Assembly: GCA_001782515.1 (NCBI GenBank)
Contig: MFOV01000003.1
Span: 40,446-78,709 of the forward strand
Direction: 5' to 3'
DNA length: 38,264 nucleotides
DNA from: Candidatus Levybacteria bacterium RIFCSPLOWO2_01_FULL_39_10
GTDB taxonomy: Bacteria; Patescibacteriota; Microgenomatia; Levybacterales; UBA12049
The notes below the pieces were generated by a model. It searched no databases and was not told the origin of the DNA. It saw nothing but the letters and a program-made list of their open reading frames with translations. Numbering within the stretch: position 1 is the stretch's first letter; the number at the start of each line of letters is the position of its first letter. Below are positions 1 to 7,952 of this stretch, in pieces. The position numbers and the translations under genes were made by a program.

Positions 1-31
1 CGAAAACTTCCCTAAGTCTTTGATTATCCAT
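1..31 (-). CDS. 5' end of an unidentified gene downstream of infB (partial)
   Basis: An ATG at 31 on the minus strand opens a frame reading MDNQRLREVF before the window ends. It lies about 100 bp downstream of infB on the same strand, where bacteria often carry rbfA. The ten visible residues are compatible with an RbfA-like start but are far too few to assign. No strong Shine-Dalgarno site is seen. Confidence 0.4.
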   Translation of the reverse strand, partial: MDNQRLREVF

Positions 32-48
32 ATTAATCGCTTAAGCTC

Positions 49-118
49 AAAATAAAAAATTAAAGTTATATCTAAAAGATTTTAGATATTATTTATTATT
101 TTTAATTTGCATTCTATA
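49..118. repeat. 7-bp-periodic AT-rich array with a central perfect hairpin
   Basis: The spacer between infB and the next gene reads as consecutive degenerate heptads (AAAATAA, AAAATTA and so on). Its centre is a perfect 10-bp inverted repeat (68-77 and 80-89, ATATCTAAAA / TTTTAGATAT) with a 2-nt loop. It belongs to the same class as the arrays at 1565, 12271, 14329, 14855, 15639 and 31043. It might also end the infB transcript, but there is no GC-rich stem. Confidence 0.55.
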
Positions 119-127
119 GGCTTAAAT

Positions 128-1564
128 TTAGCTATGGCATATTACCATATCGCCTATATCAAAGTCAAGCTCAGGACCCAGTATTATTCCAGCTTCCTGC
201 CCCTCATCAACTTTTGATATAGGATCTTTTCCTTGTCTGACTGAAACAATTCGCGCTTCACCTATTACCTTGTCCTCCCTTTCAACTCTTACCCTGTCTC
301 CTTTTGCAACTCTTCCCTCAAGAATCTTAATGCCCATGACTTTGGATTTATTGAAAGGGAAGCTGGCCTGAACTTTGGCAATTCCGAATACCTGTTCTTT
401 GAATGAAAGTTCTTTCCCTTCAACTACATCATTTAACTCATCAAGCATCTCATATATAACAGTGTAGTTTTTAAGAGGCACTTTCTCGTTTGAAGCAAAA
501 CTCGCTATATCCGGCTTGATTTTGGTATTAAATGAAAGAATTAGTGCCCCTGTTGATTTTGCAAGCAAAATATCAGATTCTGTGACCTCTCCTGTTTTTT
601 TTAGGATTACGTCTGCTTTCGGCGGTACTGATGCAAGAATTGCTTCAAGTGAACCAACATAGTCTGCAACAAGAATAAGGGAAATAATACTGTCTTTATT
701 TTTTGCATTTTGTGACTCTTCTTTTTTTATTTCACTTTTACTTCCTAGTTTTTCTTTTGTTATAACTGACCCGACATCAGGAGTTTTTTCAAATCCTAAT
801 ATTTCAACTGCGTCACCCACAGTTGCTTGGGTTACCGGTTTACCAATATCAGACAAAAGATTTCTTACTTTGCAGGTAATGTCATTTGCCCAAACCTCAT
901 CCCTGACATTAATTGTTCCGTTTTTAACAACAATTGTTGCTTTTGCGCCTGCTTTTGGATCTTGTTTTGATTCAATAACAACTGCCTCAAAAGGGGAGAG
1001 GGGGGAAGGCTGAGGCTCTTTTGGGTGAAGATCATAAACCAACAAAATTAAATCCAATAACTCTTTAATGTTCGTATTCTGCTTTGCAGAAACCTCAATC
1101 ACTGGAACGTTTCCGCCGTACCCTTCAACCATAACTTTTTCTTTTGCAAGATCCTTTTTAACTTTTTCAGGATTTTTCCCAGGGGAATCGATTTTTGTAA
1201 TAACAACAATGTATGGTATTTTTGACGCTTTAAGAAGTGCTATGCTTTCCTTGGTCTGTGGCATAACAGAGTCGTCAGCGGATACTATCAAAAGCCCAAC
1301 GTCCGAAGCCAGTGCGCCGCGGCTTCTCATCTTTACAAACGCCTGATGTCCCGGTGTATCAATAAAAGTAATCCATCTTTTTTTACCCTCGTGATCGATT
1401 TCAACGCTTGATGCGCCGATTCGCTGAGTTATTCCTCCGCTCTCCCTCTCAGATATAGAGGTTTTTCGAATCACATCAAGAAGCGTGGTTTTGCCATGAT
1501 CAACGTGACCAAGTACGGCTACAACGGGAGGGAACTTTTGAATATTTGTGTCTTTGGTATCCAT
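128..1564 (-). CDS. infB: Translation initiation factor IF-2 (short form)
   Basis: A 478-residue GTPase that brings initiator tRNA to the 30S subunit. It starts almost directly at the G domain: G1 is GHVDHGKT at residues 19-26, G3 is DTPGH near 70, and G4 is TKID instead of the usual NKID. Domains II, III and C2 follow; the long N-terminal region of model IF-2 proteins is absent. In the C2 domain the residues usually described as the fMet pocket are changed: the AGC cysteine position reads MGI, the KR(Y/F)K patch reads RQGK, and ECG reads EAG. It sits 106 bp downstream of nusA on the same strand, the common nusA-infB order. The ATG at 1564 is chosen because it immediately precedes the G domain; the spacer upstream is a heptad array. 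Confidence 0.95.
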   Translation of the reverse strand: MDTKDTNIQKFPPVVAVLGHVDHGKTTLLDVIRKTSISERESGGITQRIGASSVEIDHEGKKRWITFIDTPGHQAFVKMRSRGALASDVGLLIVSADDSVMPQTKESIALLKASKIPYIVVITKIDSPGKNPEKVKKDLAKEKVMVEGYGGNVPVIEVSAKQNTNIKELLDLILLVYDLHPKEPQPSPLSPFEAVVIESKQDPKAGAKATIVVKNGTINVRDEVWANDITCKVRNLLSDIGKPVTQATVGDAVEILGFEKTPDVGSVITKEKLGSKSEIKKEESQNAKNKDSIISLILVADYVGSLEAILASVPPKADVILKKTGEVTESDILLAKSTGALILSFNTKIKPDIASFASNEKVPLKNYTVIYEMLDELNDVVEGKELSFKEQVFGIAKVQASFPFNKSKVMGIKILEGRVAKGDRVRVEREDKVIGEARIVSVRQGKDPISKVDEGQEAGIILGPELDFDIGDMVICHS

Positions 1565-1670
1565 AAATTAAATTTCGAAACTCGAATATCGAAGCTCGAA
1601 ACAATATCAAAATTCAAATGTTCAAATTTTCTAAACATAGGTTTCGTATTTCGTGCTTCGTATTTCGGAT
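1565..1670. repeat. 7-bp-periodic inverted array filling the nusA-infB spacer
   Basis: The whole gap between nusA and infB reads as a chain of degenerate heptads with units of the form CGAANNN on one side and TTCGNNN on the other. The two arms (1576-1602 and 1641-1667) are inverted with respect to each other and match at 19 of 27 positions, so the transcript could fold into a long bubbled hairpin. A middle section of TCAAATN-type heptads separates the arms. No coding capacity is seen. Confidence 0.75.
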
Positions 1671-2879
1671 TTATTCATTTTTTGCGTCTGTGTCAGGATT
1701 TTCAGACTCCATTGGTTGATTTTCAGATACTTCCTCGACTACTTCAGGTGGCTGTTTTTCTGCTTTTGTCACTTCAGCACTTTCTGTTGAAACTGCCTCT
1801 GGTTCAGCCTTAGGCTTTTCTGCGGGTTTTTCTACTGCTTCAGCCTTTTCTTTTTTTTCAGATGCTTTTTCTTCCACTGCTTCCAGCTCCTTTTGTTTTG
1901 CCTCTTTTTGTGCTCTTTCTGAAACTAGAGTTTCATCTCCTTCAATCTCAATTCTGTATCCTGATAATTTTGATGCGAGCCTTACATTCTGGCCATCTTT
2001 TCCAATTGCAAGAGAAAGTTCTTCTTGGGGAACTCTTATGTGTGCTGTTTTTTCTTTTTCATCTATATCAACAACCAGATTTTTAGCAGGGGAGAGAGCT
2101 TGGGTTATAAATTCCTTTGGATCTTCCTGCCATTGGATTATGTCTATTTTTTCAATTCCATTGAATTCATTTATAATTGCCTGCACTCTAACTCCTTTTT
2201 GTCCGACGCATGATCCTACTGGATCAATTCCTGATTGAGTTGATGCAACAGCAATTTTTGCCCTGTTTCCAGCTTCTCTTTCTATTTGCTTTATCTCAAC
2301 CGATCCCTGGGCAACCTCAGGAACTTCACGTCTCAGAAGACCCTCAAGTAAACCATTGTCGGCTCGTGAAACAACAACCTCTTCGCCTCTTGGCCCTTCG
2401 TGAATTTCTTTAAGATATACTGCAAGTTTCTGGTTTAGGAAGTACTTTTCATTTGCAATCTGCTCTTGTGGAGGCATAATTCCTTCTGCTTTTCCAATAT
2501 CAACTATGATATTTGGGCCTGCAAATCGCAATATCATGCCGTTTACAATTGTTCCAATTCTGACTTTATAATCTGTGATTATGGCTTCTTTTTCTTTTTC
2601 ACGGATTTTCTGAAGTATCACTTGTTTTGCAGTTTGGGCTGCAATTCTTCCAAAACCAGGTGGCGTAACATCCTCACCCTTATGAAATATCCTCGCCTCC
2701 CCCGAATTCGGGTCTAGCGTCGCAGAATATTCTTCAAGTTCGACGTCTGGATGGTCTTTTCGATAAGCTGCAACAATTGCATTTTCAACTGTCTCTAAGA
2801 CTATTTTGGGGTCTATTCCCCTCTCATTTGCTACCTGATTTAAAGCGAGTGCAAATTCGCTCCTTTGAATTGCCGGCAT
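1671..2879 (-). CDS. nusA: Transcription termination/antitermination factor NusA
   Basis: A 402-residue RNA-polymerase-associated factor. The N-terminal NusA domain covers residues 1 to about 125 and is followed by an S1 domain (RIGTIVNGMILRF near 108). Next come two KH domains, with the GSCVGQKGVRVQ motif near 223 and LSLAIGKDGQNVRLA near 289. The last ~80 residues are a Glu/Lys/Ala-rich, mostly acidic tail with no obvious fold. It heads the nusA-infB operon. The ATG at 2879 is supported by an upstream promoter and the typical MPAIQRSEFALALNQVA start. Confidence 0.95.
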   Translation of the reverse strand: MPAIQRSEFALALNQVANERGIDPKIVLETVENAIVAAYRKDHPDVELEEYSATLDPNSGEARIFHKGEDVTPPGFGRIAAQTAKQVILQKIREKEKEAIITDYKVRIGTIVNGMILRFAGPNIIVDIGKAEGIMPPQEQIANEKYFLNQKLAVYLKEIHEGPRGEEVVVSRADNGLLEGLLRREVPEVAQGSVEIKQIEREAGNRAKIAVASTQSGIDPVGSCVGQKGVRVQAIINEFNGIEKIDIIQWQEDPKEFITQALSPAKNLVVDIDEKEKTAHIRVPQEELSLAIGKDGQNVRLASKLSGYRIEIEGDETLVSERAQKEAKQKELEAVEEKASEKKEKAEAVEKPAEKPKAEPEAVSTESAEVTKAEKQPPEVVEEVSENQPMESENPDTDAKNE

Positions 2880-2882
2880 AAT

Positions 2883-2924
2883 AAAAAGATTAAAGATTAA
2901 ACATAAAATCTTAAATCTTGTTTA
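2883..2924. repeat. 7-bp-periodic AT-rich array in the nusA leader
   Basis: Six degenerate heptads (TTAAAGA, TTAAACA, TAAAATC, TTAAATC and flanking units) lie between the nusA promoter and its ATG. They occupy almost the entire untranslated leader. Confidence 0.5.
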
Positions 2925-2927
2925 TGA

Positions 2928-2956
2928 AGTATACCAGAAAATGAGGCTAGCTTCAA
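2928..2956 (-). promoter_or_regulatory. Predicted sigma-70-type promoter of nusA-infB
   Basis: On the minus strand: -35 TTGAAG (2951-2956), a 17-bp spacer, and -10 TATACT (2928-2933) preceded by TGG, an extended -10. The predicted leader is roughly 45 nt. Confidence 0.6.
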
Positions 2957-3018
2957 GGCAAAGTGGAATTATTTCGTTTGACTTTTCAATTTTTGTTTAG
3001 TAATTCAATTCTGTATCA

Positions 3019-3058
3019 GTAGACTAGTCTACGGGACCGTTGCAGGTATACTAGTATA
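3019..3058. repeat. Two adjacent perfect palindromes centred on CTAG
   Basis: GTAGACTAGTCTAC (3019-3032, 14 bp) and TATACTAGTATA (3047-3058, 12 bp) are both perfect palindromes with ACTAGT cores, 14 bp apart. They lie just after the stop of the Clp ATPase gene and upstream of the nusA promoter. They could end the Clp transcript or bind a dimeric protein; neither has a T-run typical of an intrinsic terminator. Confidence 0.6.
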
Positions 3059-3077
3059 ACTGTGTTAAATATAAAAC

Positions 3078-5447
3078 TTACGCCTGTTTGGTAATCTGAA
3101 GATTTGAACTTTGATCTGCGGATATAACAATTTTATCTCCCCTTACCATTTCGCCTGATAATATCTTTTTGGCAAGAACATCATCTACATTATCCTGAAT
3201 AAATCTCCTCAGAGGCCTGGCGCCGAACTCTTCGTTATAACCATTTTTTGAAATCATATCCAAAGCAGTCTGATCAAAAGATAAGTATATATCCTGTTCT
3301 GACAGTTTTGCCGAAAGATCCTTAAGCATAATGCCAGTAATTTGGCTTATTTCTGCCTGCATAAGAGGCTTAAACATAACGACCTCGTCAAACCTATTCA
3401 AAAGCTCAGGCCTGAATATTCCTTGTTCCTGAATATATTCAAGAAGTGCTTTATTATTAAGTGTTGTGTTCAATGAATTATCTTTTACTAAACTTTCCCT
3501 GATAAACTCAGACCCGGCGTTTGAAGTTGCAATAATAATCGCGTTTGAGAAAGAAAAGGTTTTGCCAGCGCTGTCAGTCATTCTTCCGTCATCAAGAACT
3601 TGGAGAAAAAGATTTAAAATTTTGGAATCCGCTTTTTCAAACTCATCAAGAAGAACTAAAGAAAAAGGATGGGCGTGAATCTGGTCCAAAAACTTGCCGC
3701 TTCCCGATTCAATAAGACGTGTGAGTCCGTCCTCAGTTCCATATTCACTCATATCAAGTCTTACAATATTTGCTTCTCCGCCGAAGTATAGTCTGGCAAG
3801 AGTCTTGGCAGTCTCTGTTTTACCGACCCCTGTTGGACCAAGAAATAAAAATGAAATAGGTTTTTCGCGGGTAATTCCTGCTCTTATTCGCCTCATCGCC
3901 TCAGAAATTGATTTTATTGCCTCATCCTGTCCTATCACGAATTTATGCATTTCACTTTCTAAATTTAGAAGTAGGTTCTTTTCTTTTTCTTTCGGAGCAC
4001 CCATCGGGATTTTGCTCGTCACCTCAATTTTTGAGAGAACATCATCTTCTAAGACTGTTGAATCTCTTCCTTTCGATGTGTAGGCAGAGTTTGCGCTGTC
4101 CATAAGAAGATCAACTGCAATTCCCGGAAGAACACCGTCCATTTTGTATTTCTTGGCAAATTTTGCAGCGGAAACTACAGCCTTATATGAAAGGATAACA
4201 CCGTTCTCATTCTCAATTTCCTCAGTTTTTTCAAAAAGCATTCTAAGAGCATCCGAGAGTCCCGGTTCATCAAGTACGATTATTTCAAATACTTCACGAA
4301 GCGCGTTATTTTCAAAATATTTTTTATACTCCCCTTTTGTCATAGTTGCAATTATCGGCATTTTTCCGTCCTTAAGATACGGAAGCATTGCTCCCGAAAG
4401 ATCAATATTGAATGATGCGCCTCCCAATAAATTTTGAAATTCAGGTATATATAAAACTACATTTACAGAATGTTTTACTTCCTCAATTACAGCCTGAAGC
4501 CTTGTCTCAAGCTCAGATCTGTTACCTGCTCCTGCAACAAGAGGACCAATCATAAGCTCAAGAAATCTTTTGTGATTAAGTTTTTTAGGAAGCTGGCCTT
4601 CATAACTTTGGTAAATAAAATTCTCAACAAGATTTGATTTTCCAGTTCCGATGTCTCCAACAAGAAGCACATTATTGTTAGTCTCTTTCTGCATTGCATC
4701 TATGAGTGTTTTGTACTCCGTTTCTCTGCCATCCACCATGGTTTTCCTTTTAATATTTGAATAGGTATGATCTCTTGTATATTTCATGGTTTCAGGCGTC
4801 CAGCCCCAAACCAAAAGCTCTCCAATTCCAACCCCAGCGTACCGCGGCTTAAACTGCCTGGGTTCCTCCTCTTCAAATATTATTCTTGCCCAGTGGTCAA
4901 TGTTTATAATGTCTTCCTCTTTTAATTTTTTATTAAAAAGGAGCTTGGTTGTGGCTTCGGTCAAAACTAAATAGGAAGTTAAAAGATCAGTTGATGTGAT
5001 ATATTTTCCTTTGAGTTTTTTTGCGATTTCTGCAGCTTTATCTGTAAGTTCTTTTGTCGGCACGTCAAGTGAAACAATTTCATTCTCTGAGATTACTGCT
5101 TTATCTAAAAGAAACTTTGTCTGTTTTAATTTATTGACTGCTGTTAAAAAGGCGGGTGTGTTGTCTTTTTTAAAAACTGCAATGAGTGCTTCTTTTGTAA
5201 ATGCATCAAAAATGTCCTGGGGATTATCGTTTAATGAAGCAGATGGTCGTACAACTTCAAGTGAAAATTTAACGAATACTTCAATAATTATAAAAACTGA
5301 GAGTAAAAAAAGAAAAAAGTTCGGACTATTCCCTGATATATACATGAAAAGGCTCAAAAGTATCAGAACATTTATAACTGCCACTCTAACTATAAATACC
5401 GGAATTGAATGGTAAAAAAGCATTATTCTTATTTTTACATCTCTCAT
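3078..5447 (-). CDS. Membrane-anchored Clp-type AAA+ ATPase
   Basis: A 789-residue protein of the ClpA/B/C class with an unusual N-terminus: two hydrophobic segments (about residues 15-38 and 43-62) that should anchor it in the membrane. A helical region resembling the Clp N-domain follows. AAA module 1 has Walker A GDIGTGKS but a degenerate Walker B (VVLYIPEF, with Pro where Asp is expected). Module 2 is complete: Walker A GPTGVGKT, Walker B LVLLDEFEKAD, sensor region IIATSNAGSEF, arginine-finger region RPELLNRFDE, sensor 2 GARPLRR. I see no coiled-coil M domain between the modules and no IGF-type ClpP-docking loop, so it may unfold or remodel proteins at the membrane without ClpP. It lies 4 bp after a small membrane protein gene, probably one operon. 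Confidence 0.85.
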   Translation of the reverse strand: MRDVKIRIMLFYHSIPVFIVRVAVINVLILLSLFMYISGNSPNFFLFLLSVFIIIEVFVKFSLEVVRPSASLNDNPQDIFDAFTKEALIAVFKKDNTPAFLTAVNKLKQTKFLLDKAVISENEIVSLDVPTKELTDKAAEIAKKLKGKYITSTDLLTSYLVLTEATTKLLFNKKLKEEDIINIDHWARIIFEEEEPRQFKPRYAGVGIGELLVWGWTPETMKYTRDHTYSNIKRKTMVDGRETEYKTLIDAMQKETNNNVLLVGDIGTGKSNLVENFIYQSYEGQLPKKLNHKRFLELMIGPLVAGAGNRSELETRLQAVIEEVKHSVNVVLYIPEFQNLLGGASFNIDLSGAMLPYLKDGKMPIIATMTKGEYKKYFENNALREVFEIIVLDEPGLSDALRMLFEKTEEIENENGVILSYKAVVSAAKFAKKYKMDGVLPGIAVDLLMDSANSAYTSKGRDSTVLEDDVLSKIEVTSKIPMGAPKEKEKNLLLNLESEMHKFVIGQDEAIKSISEAMRRIRAGITREKPISFLFLGPTGVGKTETAKTLARLYFGGEANIVRLDMSEYGTEDGLTRLIESGSGKFLDQIHAHPFSLVLLDEFEKADSKILNLFLQVLDDGRMTDSAGKTFSFSNAIIIATSNAGSEFIRESLVKDNSLNTTLNNKALLEYIQEQGIFRPELLNRFDEVVMFKPLMQAEISQITGIMLKDLSAKLSEQDIYLSFDQTALDMISKNGYNEEFGARPLRRFIQDNVDDVLAKKILSGEMVRGDKIVISADQSSNLQITKQA

Positions 5448-5451
5448 AATC

Positions 5452-5784
5452 TTAAAGGAATAAAATTGTAATTGTTATAAAAGGCCACCAGATAAATAGT
5501 ATAAAAACCAAAAACTCAAGGAAAATAATAAATCCAAAAATTATAAGGTCAACAAAGATAAGGGCTGTTTTTACAACTATTCCCATTCCGATTGAAAATG
5601 CAACCAGCCCTTTTCTGTATTCATTTTTAATGGGCTTAAAGAAGGTTCTAATAAGAAGCGGGAGTGATAATATTTGAATTACAGAATGGTTAATGTCAGC
5701 AAATAACTTGAATAGTCTAATTGGGGTTTCAATATACCAAAATTTTATAAATAGAACTGGTAAGGAAAGTAAAATGCTGGGCAT
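5452..5784 (-). CDS. Small multi-pass membrane protein of unknown function
   Basis: 110 residues with two long hydrophobic stretches in the C-terminal half and a hydrophobic N-terminal region. There is a short basic segment around FKPIKNEYRKG. I do not recognise the family. It ends 4 bp before the membrane Clp ATPase, so the two probably form one operon and may act together at the membrane. The ATG lies 7 bp after a TATACT box, so the mRNA is probably leaderless. Confidence 0.65.
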   Translation of the reverse strand: MPSILLSLPVLFIKFWYIETPIRLFKLFADINHSVIQILSLPLLIRTFFKPIKNEYRKGLVAFSIGMGIVVKTALIFVDLIIFGFIIFLEFLVFILFIWWPFITITILFL

Positions 5785-5791
5785 TAATACA

Positions 5792-5820
5792 AGTATAAAA
5801 TTAGCGAGAACAAATTACAA
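5792..5820 (-). promoter_or_regulatory. Predicted promoter of the membrane protein-Clp operon
   Basis: Minus strand -35 TTGTAA (5815-5820), a 17-bp spacer, -10 TATACT (5792-5797). The start codon at 5784 follows after 7 bp, leaving essentially no leader. The -35 box overlaps the stop codon of the upstream methyltransferase fragment. Confidence 0.6.
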
Positions 5821-6099
5821 ATTAGCTCTTCTTACCAGAAAATCCATTTCGGCTTTGGGGTTACCCTCCTGTTTCTCAATAATAAAACCTGCTTCGCCGA
5901 ATAATTCTTCGGGTCGTCCTTCTCTCATTGCGCCTGCGAGAAGTCTTACAAACGCAAATCTTCCGGGTTTTAATATCTGTCCGTATTTTGGTATCACCTG
6001 CTCCGGAAAATAGTAAGCTGCTCCGTTACTATCAAGTATAAAATCGAATTGTCTGTCAAATATATGTGTCTCTATTGGACCAACTATCATCTCATCCAC
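5815..6099 (-). CDS. Methyltransferase fragment, C-terminal half
   Basis: 94 residues when read from a GTG at 6099. It contains the DRQFDFILDSNG and LKPGRFAFVRL segments of a class I methyltransferase but no SAM-binding glycine motif. The frame is open upstream of the GTG and connects to the N-terminal half after a one-base shift, so the GTG is probably not a real start. Confidence 0.5.
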   Translation of the reverse strand: MDEMIVGPIETHIFDRQFDFILDSNGAAYYFPEQVIPKYGQILKPGRFAFVRLLAGAMREGRPEELFGEAGFIIEKQEGNPKAEMDFLVRRANL

Positions 6100-6167
6100 C
6101 CTGAACCTTTCATCATATAGCGCTGCTTGTTCTGCGTGTTTGGGATGGAGTGTAATACCGGTTGTTC

Positions 6168-6470
6168 TTATTCTGTTACCAAGTCCTTCATACGCATGTT
6201 TTGATTCGATTCTTCCACCTTTTTAAATTGTACAAGCGCTCTTCCAATACCGCATCCGCCATCCAAAACCTCTATTCTTCTATTTGGATACCTATCAACA
6301 AGTTCCCAAAGATGGGCAAAAAAATCGAATTCAATAAGATTTAACTCAGGCAAAGGTCTATCTGTTCCATATGTATAACTATCAGCTCCATATGTAGAAA
6401 CAGGTTTTTCGTCTAATTTTAAAACATGCTCATGAGTAATCTGAAAAGGAGGTCTTAAAGGTTCATTCAT
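6168..6470 (-). CDS. Methyltransferase fragment, N-terminal half
   Basis: 100 residues with motif I EVLDGGCGIGRALVQF near residues 67-82. The last ~15 residues (VEESNQNMRMKDLVTE) come from the shifted frame and are probably not native. It starts 10 bp after the hom stop codon and is likely cotranscribed with hom. Confidence 0.5.
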   Translation of the reverse strand: MNEPLRPPFQITHEHVLKLDEKPVSTYGADSYTYGTDRPLPELNLIEFDFFAHLWELVDRYPNRRIEVLDGGCGIGRALVQFKKVEESNQNMRMKDLVTE

Positions 6471-6480
6471 AGTAAAAAAA

Positions 6481-7794
6481 TTAATTAACTATCGGTAGAA
6501 CAATCCGAGGGCCTGTAACTCTACCTGTTTCATCTAGTTCTTCTGAGGCAAAAATTACCTGTTCTCGAGTGGCTGGATGAAATGTAACAAAGTCTGATTT
6601 ATAATCCTCCGACTGAGGATCCTCATCTTGAATTGAATGTTGAATGCTCAAATCATGTCGCTCTAAGACTTCTCCAAATCTTCTAATACTCCCTGTTACG
6701 TCTTTCAAGCTAAATCTAAGATACCATTTCCCTTTGGATTTATTAGGATCTAGTAATCTATACCCACCATCTAATGTAGGTAATGGTTCAATTATTCCTC
6801 TTCTTCTGTAATCAGCAAGTCGTCTTAGATCAGCCATTACAGCACTTGTTGTTGCTTCTCTACCTGCCCCTGGACCTTCTATTGTAATAGGTGTTCCATT
6901 GCGGGTATTTATTCTTAAACTGTTCTGTTCATTTTTTACTTTTGAGAGAGGATTATCATTACTAACCAGTGCAGGACTTACCCAAACCTCAATTTCTTCG
7001 TTATCTTGTTTTCTAGCAACCACCATTGGCTTAATTGAATATCCAGGACCTCTTTTTCTATTCTTTCTCCTACGCATAGTCCCTATCCAGCTAGCAATAT
7101 CCATATCATCTAAGGTTACGCCTGTTATTCCCTGCGGAGTAATTTCTTCAGGGTTAAACTGAGTATTCCATGCAAGTGATGCTAAAAATATAATTTTATC
7201 TCTTGCATCTAAGCCTTGCACATCTCTATCCGGATTTGGCTCTACTAATTTTCTATCCTCAGCTAGCTGGAGTGCTTCATCATACGTCAGTCCATCTTCA
7301 AACATTCTTGTGAAGACATAATTTGTGCTGCCATTGGGAATTCCGTCTATGCTTAATATATCCTCTCCGTCGAAGTATCTTAATGCTGCCATGATTGGAA
7401 TTTTTCCACCCACTGTTGCTTCAAATCCCATATTCCGTCCCATTTTTCTTGCTGAGGCAAACTTGGTTTTAGCCTCGTATGCCATTAATTCTTTGTTTGC
7501 GGTAATAAAATCTTTCTCAGATGCAAACGCTCTATCTGCATACTCAGAAGCTGCGGATCTAACGCCAGTTAACTCAATTACAATATCTACGTCTGGCTTA
7601 TTAAAAATTTCCTCCTTATCTGTTGTATAATTATAATCTGCTGGAAATTCTCGATCTTTTGTAGGATCATCTATAAGCACTGCCTCAAGCCTTAATCCTT
7701 GATCTTCACCATGCTCATTTAATTCTCTAATGACGCCGCCTCCAACTGTACCTGCACCAATTAATCCAACACCAATCGTTTCTTTTCTTCCCAT
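6481..7794 (-). CDS. hom: Homoserine dehydrogenase
   Basis: 437 residues. It catalyses NAD(P)H-dependent reduction of aspartate semialdehyde to homoserine, the branch to threonine and methionine. The N-terminal Rossmann motif is GLIGAGTVGGG (residues 10-20). ELTG, TANKELM and the substrate-domain NGSTNYV follow, and the catalytic Asp/Lys region reads GLDARDKIIFLASLAW near residue 200. The C-terminus (YLRFSLKDVTGSIRRFGEVLERH) is an ACT domain, suggesting allosteric feedback. No other threonine/methionine biosynthesis gene lies nearby. It is the first gene after its own promoter. Confidence 0.93.
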   Translation of the reverse strand: MGRKETIGVGLIGAGTVGGGVIRELNEHGEDQGLRLEAVLIDDPTKDREFPADYNYTTDKEEIFNKPDVDIVIELTGVRSAASEYADRAFASEKDFITANKELMAYEAKTKFASARKMGRNMGFEATVGGKIPIMAALRYFDGEDILSIDGIPNGSTNYVFTRMFEDGLTYDEALQLAEDRKLVEPNPDRDVQGLDARDKIIFLASLAWNTQFNPEEITPQGITGVTLDDMDIASWIGTMRRRKNRKRGPGYSIKPMVVARKQDNEEIEVWVSPALVSNDNPLSKVKNEQNSLRINTRNGTPITIEGPGAGREATTSAVMADLRRLADYRRRGIIEPLPTLDGGYRLLDPNKSKGKWYLRFSLKDVTGSIRRFGEVLERHDLSIQHSIQDEDPQSEDYKSDFVTFHPATREQVIFASEELDETGRVTGPRIVLPIVN

Positions 7795-7811
7795 ATTTTT
7801 AGTGAGGAGTG

Positions 7812-7841
7812 ATTATACAACCTGAAGATTTATTTTAGCAA
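7812..7841 (-). promoter_or_regulatory. Predicted promoter of hom
   Basis: Minus strand -35 TTGCTA (7836-7841), an 18-bp spacer, -10 TATAAT (7812-7817). The hom ATG follows 17 bp after the -10; no Shine-Dalgarno sequence is seen in the short leader. Confidence 0.6.
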
Positions 7842-7862
7842 GTTACAAAAATAAATCTGTCT

Positions 7863-7908
7863 ATTCAGTACCGTAGACTGTACCACTGTACCGGATACCG
7901 AACTGAAT
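7863..7908. repeat. Inverted repeat with internal GTACC copies in the hom-purH divergent region
   Basis: ATTCAGT (7863-7869) pairs with ACTGAAT (7902-7908). Between them TACC occurs four times. It lies between the two divergent promoters and could be an operator; no matching regulator is identified here. Apart from this, the dnaJ-like remnant and the promoters, I see nothing in the 267-bp gap. Confidence 0.4.
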
Positions 7909-7952
7909 TATTTTCTATTTAAGGGGTATTAAATTACAATAATTAAGAAGGG

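Larger units (their letters stand above)
5815..6470 (-). pseudogene. Class I SAM-dependent methyltransferase broken by a -1 frameshift
   Basis: Two adjacent minus-strand frames together make one methyltransferase. The first (start 6470) carries motif I (EVLDGGCGIG) and runs into a stop at 6168. The second continues with motif IV-like DRQFDFILDSNGAAYY and a downstream KPGRF segment. The frame that continues past the first stop reads GGRIESKHAYEGLGNRIRTT, joining smoothly to LHPKHAEQAAL and then VDEMIVGP. The break falls at a TTTAAAAAG run near 6215-6223, where one extra A would restore a product of roughly 218 residues. Either a real mutation or a homopolymer sequencing error explains this. 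Substrate unknown. It sits between hom and the membrane Clp operon. Confidence 0.75.

Noticed and set aside
1565..1670. Heptad arrays as CRISPR arrays
   Set aside because: Units are 7 bp and degenerate, without conserved direct repeats or unique spacers, and no cas gene is present.
6168..6240. Programmed -1 frameshift in the methyltransferase
   Set aside because: The slip site is T AAA AAG rather than A AAA AAG, and re-pairing of the P-site tRNA would meet TAA. A simple lost A is more likely.
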